A stretch of DNA of 26,707 nt from NCBI GenBank assembly GCA_016742125.1, contig JACVCM010000042.1:1-26707 (forward strand). The letters run 5' to 3'. The notes under the pieces are model-generated. The model searched no databases. It was not told the DNA's origin and saw only the letters and a list, made by a program, of their open reading frames with translations. Below are positions 23,427 through 26,707 of this stretch, in pieces. This DNA comes from Sphingomonadaceae bacterium. GTDB lineage: Bacteria > Pseudomonadota > Alphaproteobacteria > Sphingomonadales > Sphingomonadaceae. A program made the position numbers and the translations under genes. Within the stretch, counting starts at the first letter, position 1. Each line of letters opens with the position of its first letter.

Positions 23427-24445
23427 GTATCGAACACCTGACGTAGCCAGGCGTCGACCACCGACGTTGCCGGATAATTCGGGTCGCCGAGCTTTCGGTT
23501 GATTTCCATATGGCCCATCAGACCCTTTCCATTGAAACCACGCAATTCGACGTTTGTGCCATTCTTGCGCAGCGTCTCGCTAAGCGCGGCCGATTGCCGC
23601 GCACCGTCTTCGCGCTCGACATGCAGGATCAGGAAGGCGGGCGCGTTGGGTGCGGACGCATGCCAATAGGGCGACAATCTCTTCTGGCGCGCAGGATCGG
23701 TGCCAAATGCCTGAACGTAGGTGTCCTTCATCCTCTTTGCGCCTTCGGCCATTTGTGCAGGCACATCATAAGCCGCGCCGTCGAGCGGAATGACACCCGA
23801 AAGGTCTGACAATCTGAGTCCCGCTTCACGCAAATATTGCTGATCGGTGCCGAGCAGCGCAACGAGATGCGCGCCCGCGCTGTGCCCCATCAGGACAATG
23901 CGGCCGCTATCGATACCCAGCCTTTTCGCATTGCTGCGCAGATAGGCGACAGCAGCCGCAACATCCGCAGCTTGCTGTTCCACTGTCGCATCGGGAACGA
24001 GGCGGTAGTTGATGCTGGCAAAGGCATAGCCTTGGCCGGTATAGTGCGATGCCTTGTACTGGCCGGTGGCATTGCGCTTGTCACCGCGTTTCCAACCACC
24101 GCCATGCACGAATATCACCAGAGGCGCGCGCTCGGATTTCGCCTGCCAGAAATCGAGCTTTTGCAATGGTTCATCGCCATAGGCCATTTCAGTTGCGCCG
24201 ACCGCAGCGCGCGACATTTTCTCTTCTCCGCCGCGCTGACCAAGCCGTTCGCGAATGTCGGCGCGGCATTTTTCGGATAGCTGGCTGGCCTTTTCCCGCA
24301 GGCAAGTGCGGATGGCGCCACGATCTGTGCCGCATAGCTGCACGATTTCCTTGCGACAGTCCGGGGTCATTCGTTCGCCCCGCTGTGCCACCGCACAGGT
24401 TGCAACCATAGCCAGGGCCGCGCCGCCCACTATCCATTTTCGCAT
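23423..24445 (-). CDS. Secreted alpha/beta-hydrolase (esterase) with N-terminal Cys-rich repeat
   Basis: A protein of 340 residues. A signal peptide (MRKWIVGGAALAMVATCAVA) precedes a short segment with four spaced cysteines, C30, C38, C48 and C60 (TPDCRKEIVQLCG ... CLREKASQLSEKCRADIRERL). This resembles the GLG1-type cysteine-rich repeat. A carboxylesterase domain of the HSL / BD-FAE type follows: oxyanion loop HGGGW (114-118), nucleophile S189 in GHSAGAH, a probable acid near D280 and H312 in LMGHMEIN. The start is fixed by GGAGG 7 nt before the ATG at 24443-24445. It stands on the opposite strand between hisZ and purA, convergent with the first and divergent from the second, which looks like an insertion into a conserved order. 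The substrate is unknown. Confidence 0.85.
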   Translation of the reverse strand: MRKWIVGGAALAMVATCAVAQRGERMTPDCRKEIVQLCGTDRGAIRTCLREKASQLSEKCRADIRERLGQRGGEEKMSRAAVGATEMAYGDEPLQKLDFWQAKSERAPLVIFVHGGGWKRGDKRNATGQYKASHYTGQGYAFASINYRLVPDATVEQQAADVAAAVAYLRSNAKRLGIDSGRIVLMGHSAGAHLVALLGTDQQYLREAGLRLSDLSGVIPLDGAAYDVPAQMAEGAKRMKDTYVQAFGTDPARQKRLSPYWHASAPNAPAFLILHVEREDGARQSAALSETLRKNGTNVELRGFNGKGLMGHMEINRKLGDPNYPATSVVDAWLRQVFDT

Positions 24446-24585
24446 CTTTTGCCTCCATTGACGCTTTAGGGTGGACGTCGAGCGTCCATCGTCATAACGG
24501 GGCGCACGGCGAATCCCTTCGCGGAAAATATCTTCCGTGCGAGAAAAAGGCCCCAGAGCTGTCTGGCTTGTCAGGGAATTTTTGA

Positions 24586-25875
24586 GTGGCGAATGTAACC
24601 GTAATCGGCGCCCAGTGGGGCGACGAAGGAAAAGGCAAGATTGTCGACTGGTTGGCGGAGCGCGCCGACGCCGTTGTCCGATTCCAGGGCGGACATAATG
24701 CAGGACATACACTCGTGGTGGGTGAGAATGTCTACAAGCTGTCTCTGCTACCGTCGGGCATTGTCACCGGCACATTGTCGATTATCGGCAATGGTGTGGT
24801 TCTCGACCCCTGGGCGCTGCGCGATGAAATGACCAAGCTGCGCGGGCAGGGGGTCGCGATAACCACCGAGAATTTCGCCTTGGCCGATAACTGCGCGCTC
24901 ATACTTCCGATTCATCGCGATCTGGACGGCTTGCGCGAAGCCGCGGCTGGTTCCGGCAAGATCGGTACCACTGGACGCGGCATCGGCCCTGCTTATGAAG
25001 ACAAGGTCGGCCGCCGCGCGATCCGGGTGTGCGATCTCGCGCATCTCGATGCGTTGGAGGCGCAGCTCGACAGGCTTTGCGCGCACCATGATGCCTTGCG
25101 TGCCGGTTTCGGTGAGCCACCTGTGGACCGCGAACGGCTGATCGCGGACCTCAAGGAAATTGCGCCTTTCGTACTCGAATATGCGCAGCCGGTGTGGAAG
25201 CGGTTGAAGAAAGTCCGGAAGGCAGGTGCGCGGATATTGTTCGAAGGTGCGCAAGGCGTGCTGCTCGACGTCGACCACGGCACTTATCCATTTGTGACCA
25301 GTTCCAACACCGTGTCCGGCACGGCGGCGTCGGGTTCGGGCCTCGGTCCGAGCGCCGCAGGCTTTGTTCTGGGTATTGTCAAAGCATACACCACGCGCGT
25401 CGGCTCCGGCCCGTTTCCGACCGAGCTTGAGGACGAAACCGGCCAACGCCTTGGCGAGCGGGGCCATGAATTCGGCACCGTTACCGGCCGCAAACGTCGC
25501 TGCGGCTGGTTCGATGCCGTCATCGTCCGTCAAAGCTGTGCGGTGTCGGGCGTAACCGGCATTGCACTGACAAAGCTCGACGTGCTCGACGGCTTTGACA
25601 CGATCAAGATATGCACCGGATACCGCCTGAACGGCAGGGTCTATGACTATCTCCCTGCGCATGCCGCCGATCAGGCCGCTGTGGAACCGATATATGAGGA
25701 GATGCCCGGCTGGCAGGAAACCACGGCAGGTGCCCGCAGCTGGGCTGACCTGCCCGCGCAGGCGATCAAATATATCAGCCGCGTTCAGGAACTGATCGAA
25801 ACGCCCGTCGCGTTGGTCAGCACCTCGCCGGAGCGCGAGGACACTATTTTGGTGCGCGATCCTTTCGCCGACTAG
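24586..25875 (+). CDS. purA: Adenylosuccinate synthetase
   Basis: An enzyme of 429 residues joining IMP and aspartate with GTP in AMP synthesis. The N-terminus MANVTVIGAQWGDEGKGKIVDWL carries the P-loop and the catalytic D13. H41 lies in GGHNAGHTLV, and GTTGRGIGPAYEDKVGRRAIR (about 126-146), GAQGVLLDVDHGTYPFVTSSN and the base-binding TGRKRRCGWFD and LTKLDVLDG blocks are intact. The start is GTG at 24586-24588 behind CAGGGA. Purine repression cannot be judged: I see no PurR-like dyad in the 140 nt shared with the divergent esterase gene. Its TAG shares CTAG (25872-25875) with the transporter gene. Confidence 0.97.
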   Translation: MANVTVIGAQWGDEGKGKIVDWLAERADAVVRFQGGHNAGHTLVVGENVYKLSLLPSGIVTGTLSIIGNGVVLDPWALRDEMTKLRGQGVAITTENFALADNCALILPIHRDLDGLREAAAGSGKIGTTGRGIGPAYEDKVGRRAIRVCDLAHLDALEAQLDRLCAHHDALRAGFGEPPVDRERLIADLKEIAPFVLEYAQPVWKRLKKVRKAGARILFEGAQGVLLDVDHGTYPFVTSSNTVSGTAASGSGLGPSAAGFVLGIVKAYTTRVGSGPFPTELEDETGQRLGERGHEFGTVTGRKRRCGWFDAVIVRQSCAVSGVTGIALTKLDVLDGFDTIKICTGYRLNGRVYDYLPAHAADQAAVEPIYEEMPGWQETTAGARSWADLPAQAIKYISRVQELIETPVALVSTSPEREDTILVRDPFAD

Positions 25876-26707
25876 CCGCTCTTCAACTCGTCCTTCAGCC
25901 GCAAACTTGCGCGCCAGAAGAAGAAGGCGGGGATGAGGCCGAGCCACGCTGCGCCGTACAGCACCCAGCGCACGCTTTCGTCGCCAGCGATAGGTTTGAA
26001 TGCGTCAGAGAGCATGCCGAACAACAATGGCCCCAGGCCGAGGCCGATCAGGTTTTGGGCAAAGATCATGATGGCCGCCGCCATGGCTCTCGCTTCGGGG
26101 CGCACCAGGCCCTGCACACATCCATAGGTCGGCCCGTAATAAGCCGCATTGAGCGCAGTGGGCAGCGCGAGCAGCGCAATGGCGATCCGCCAATCTGTCA
26201 CATAATAGCCAAGGAATAGCAGTGGCGCCGCGATCACCATCCCGATTGCCGGCGTGGTGAGGATATGGCGCTTGTCGGCCTTACCGAACCGGTCTGCCAT
26301 CATCCCGCCGAGCCAGGTGCCGACGATCCCCGCAATGCCGAGCACGATGCCCAGCAACAAGCCAGTCTCTCCCGCACTCAGACCGTGCGAGCGGATGAAG
26401 AGGATGATCGCCCAAACACCTTTGCCATAGGACAGAAAGGCCGTGATCGATGCCGCTATCGCCAGATAGGCAAAAGCACGCGAGGAGAATACTTCCTTTA
26501 CGGCCTCCATTGTGGACAATGCAGGCTTCGAAGCGCCGGCCGCGATCCTTTCCTTCGATTTGCGGGGTTCCTTGAGGATGAACGGCAGCATGAATGCCAT
26601 CAACACGCCGGGTATCGCGACAATCAGAAAGGCGTTTCGCCAGCCATAGGCATCGTTGAGCACCCCGCCGACTATCAGCCCCAGGAGGCTGCCGACCGGG
26701 ATACCGA
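25872..26707 (-). CDS. MFS transporter, N-terminal part beyond the window
   Basis: The frame stays open to the right edge, so only the last 277 or so residues are visible. They contain about eight hydrophobic segments, including the end of the first half (GIPVGSLLGLIVGGVLNDAYGWRNAFLIVAIPGVLMAFMLPFIL). A charged central loop follows (KEPRKSKERIAAG), then the second half with the inter-helix motif LGGMMADRFGKADKRH. This is the general major facilitator pattern. The sequence type is close to sphingomonad transporters of the spinster-like or anion/carboxylate groups, but the substrate cannot be named. It is convergent with purA. Confidence 0.88.
   Translation of the reverse strand, partial: GIPVGSLLGLIVGGVLNDAYGWRNAFLIVAIPGVLMAFMLPFILKEPRKSKERIAAGASKPALSTMEAVKEVFSSRAFAYLAIAASITAFLSYGKGVWAIILFIRSHGLSAGETGLLLGIVLGIAGIVGTWLGGMMADRFGKADKRHILTTPAIGMVIAAPLLFLGYYVTDWRIAIALLALPTALNAAYYGPTYGCVQGLVRPEARAMAAAIMIFAQNLIGLGLGPLLFGMLSDAFKPIAGDESVRWVLYGAAWLGLIPAFFFWRASLRLKDELKSG

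Noticed and set aside
24472..24537. Short dyads TGGACG-TCGAG-CGTCCA (24472-24488) and CGGAA-N6-TTCCG (24522-24537) between the esterase and purA genes
   Set aside because: Five to six base pairs each; such dyads are expected by chance in a region of this size and composition, so not listed as features.
24446..24712. Upstream extension of the esterase frame
   Set aside because: The extension overlaps the purA start, has Arg-rich non-coding character, and a strong GGAGG site plus signal peptide mark the start at 24445.
24748..25947. Long minus-strand open frame (399 codons) opposite purA
   Set aside because: It lies antisense to a fully conserved purA in the phase where GC-rich codon bias leaves open frames; the translation has no recognisable domain and no ribosome binding site.
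1..26707. tRNA, rRNA, CRISPR arrays, insertion sequences, riboswitches
   Set aside because: No direct repeat array, clover-leaf-like sequence, transposase or known leader element was recognised in any intergenic stretch; gaps are short and accounted for.

Overview
The window looks like ordinary chromosome of an alphaproteobacterium, most likely a member of the Sphingomonadaceae. The support is the gene content (TonB-dependent receptor, alphaproteobacterial-type SerC, HisZ, ACT-domain prephenate dehydratase, membrane-anchored CycM-like cytochrome c), the roughly 60% G+C coding style, and two kinds of palindromic intergenic repeat that I recall as common in this order. I see no transposase, phage gene, CRISPR array, tRNA or rRNA.

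Layout. 1-2708: the tail of a possible PilZ protein, an acyl-CoA dehydrogenase behind an AT-rich dyad, and a convergent ammonium transporter gene separated from it by a REP-like hairpin. 2815-7301: a 2-hydroxyacid dehydrogenase divergent from a secreted SH3 protein, then a membrane-bound AraC-type regulator followed by a sterol-desaturase-family gene, a divergent GNAT-like gene and a previously uncalled 47-residue membrane protein. A near-identical 18-bp dyad (17/18) lies on both sides of the AraC gene and is the best candidate for its operator. 7471-10570: polA with all three activities intact and a DUF2171 gene. 10571-15089: a TonB receptor, then an overlapping metallophosphoesterase/glycosyltransferase pair that resembles the PlcP-Agt phospholipid-to-glycolipid remodelling module, preceded by a possible Pho box. 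15086-19325: pheA, a cytochrome c, a LOG-family gene with an extensin-like lipoprotein gene, and an MsrQ-like haem membrane protein paired with a small PepSY-like secreted protein. 19345-26707: serC, a paired-hairpin repeat, serA, hisZ, an oppositely oriented secreted esterase with an N-terminal Cys-rich repeat, purA, and a truncated MFS transporter.

The genes are tightly packed. Four of eight convergent pairs share their stop codons within one palindromic tetranucleotide (CTAG three times, TTAA once). The serine block (serC, serA) with hisZ and purA is core biosynthesis; the esterase interrupts it on the other strand. I found no clear new defence or mobile system. The strongest leads are the AraC operator pair, the PlcP-Agt-like operon with its Pho-box-like upstream site, the Cys-rich esterase and the small membrane protein.
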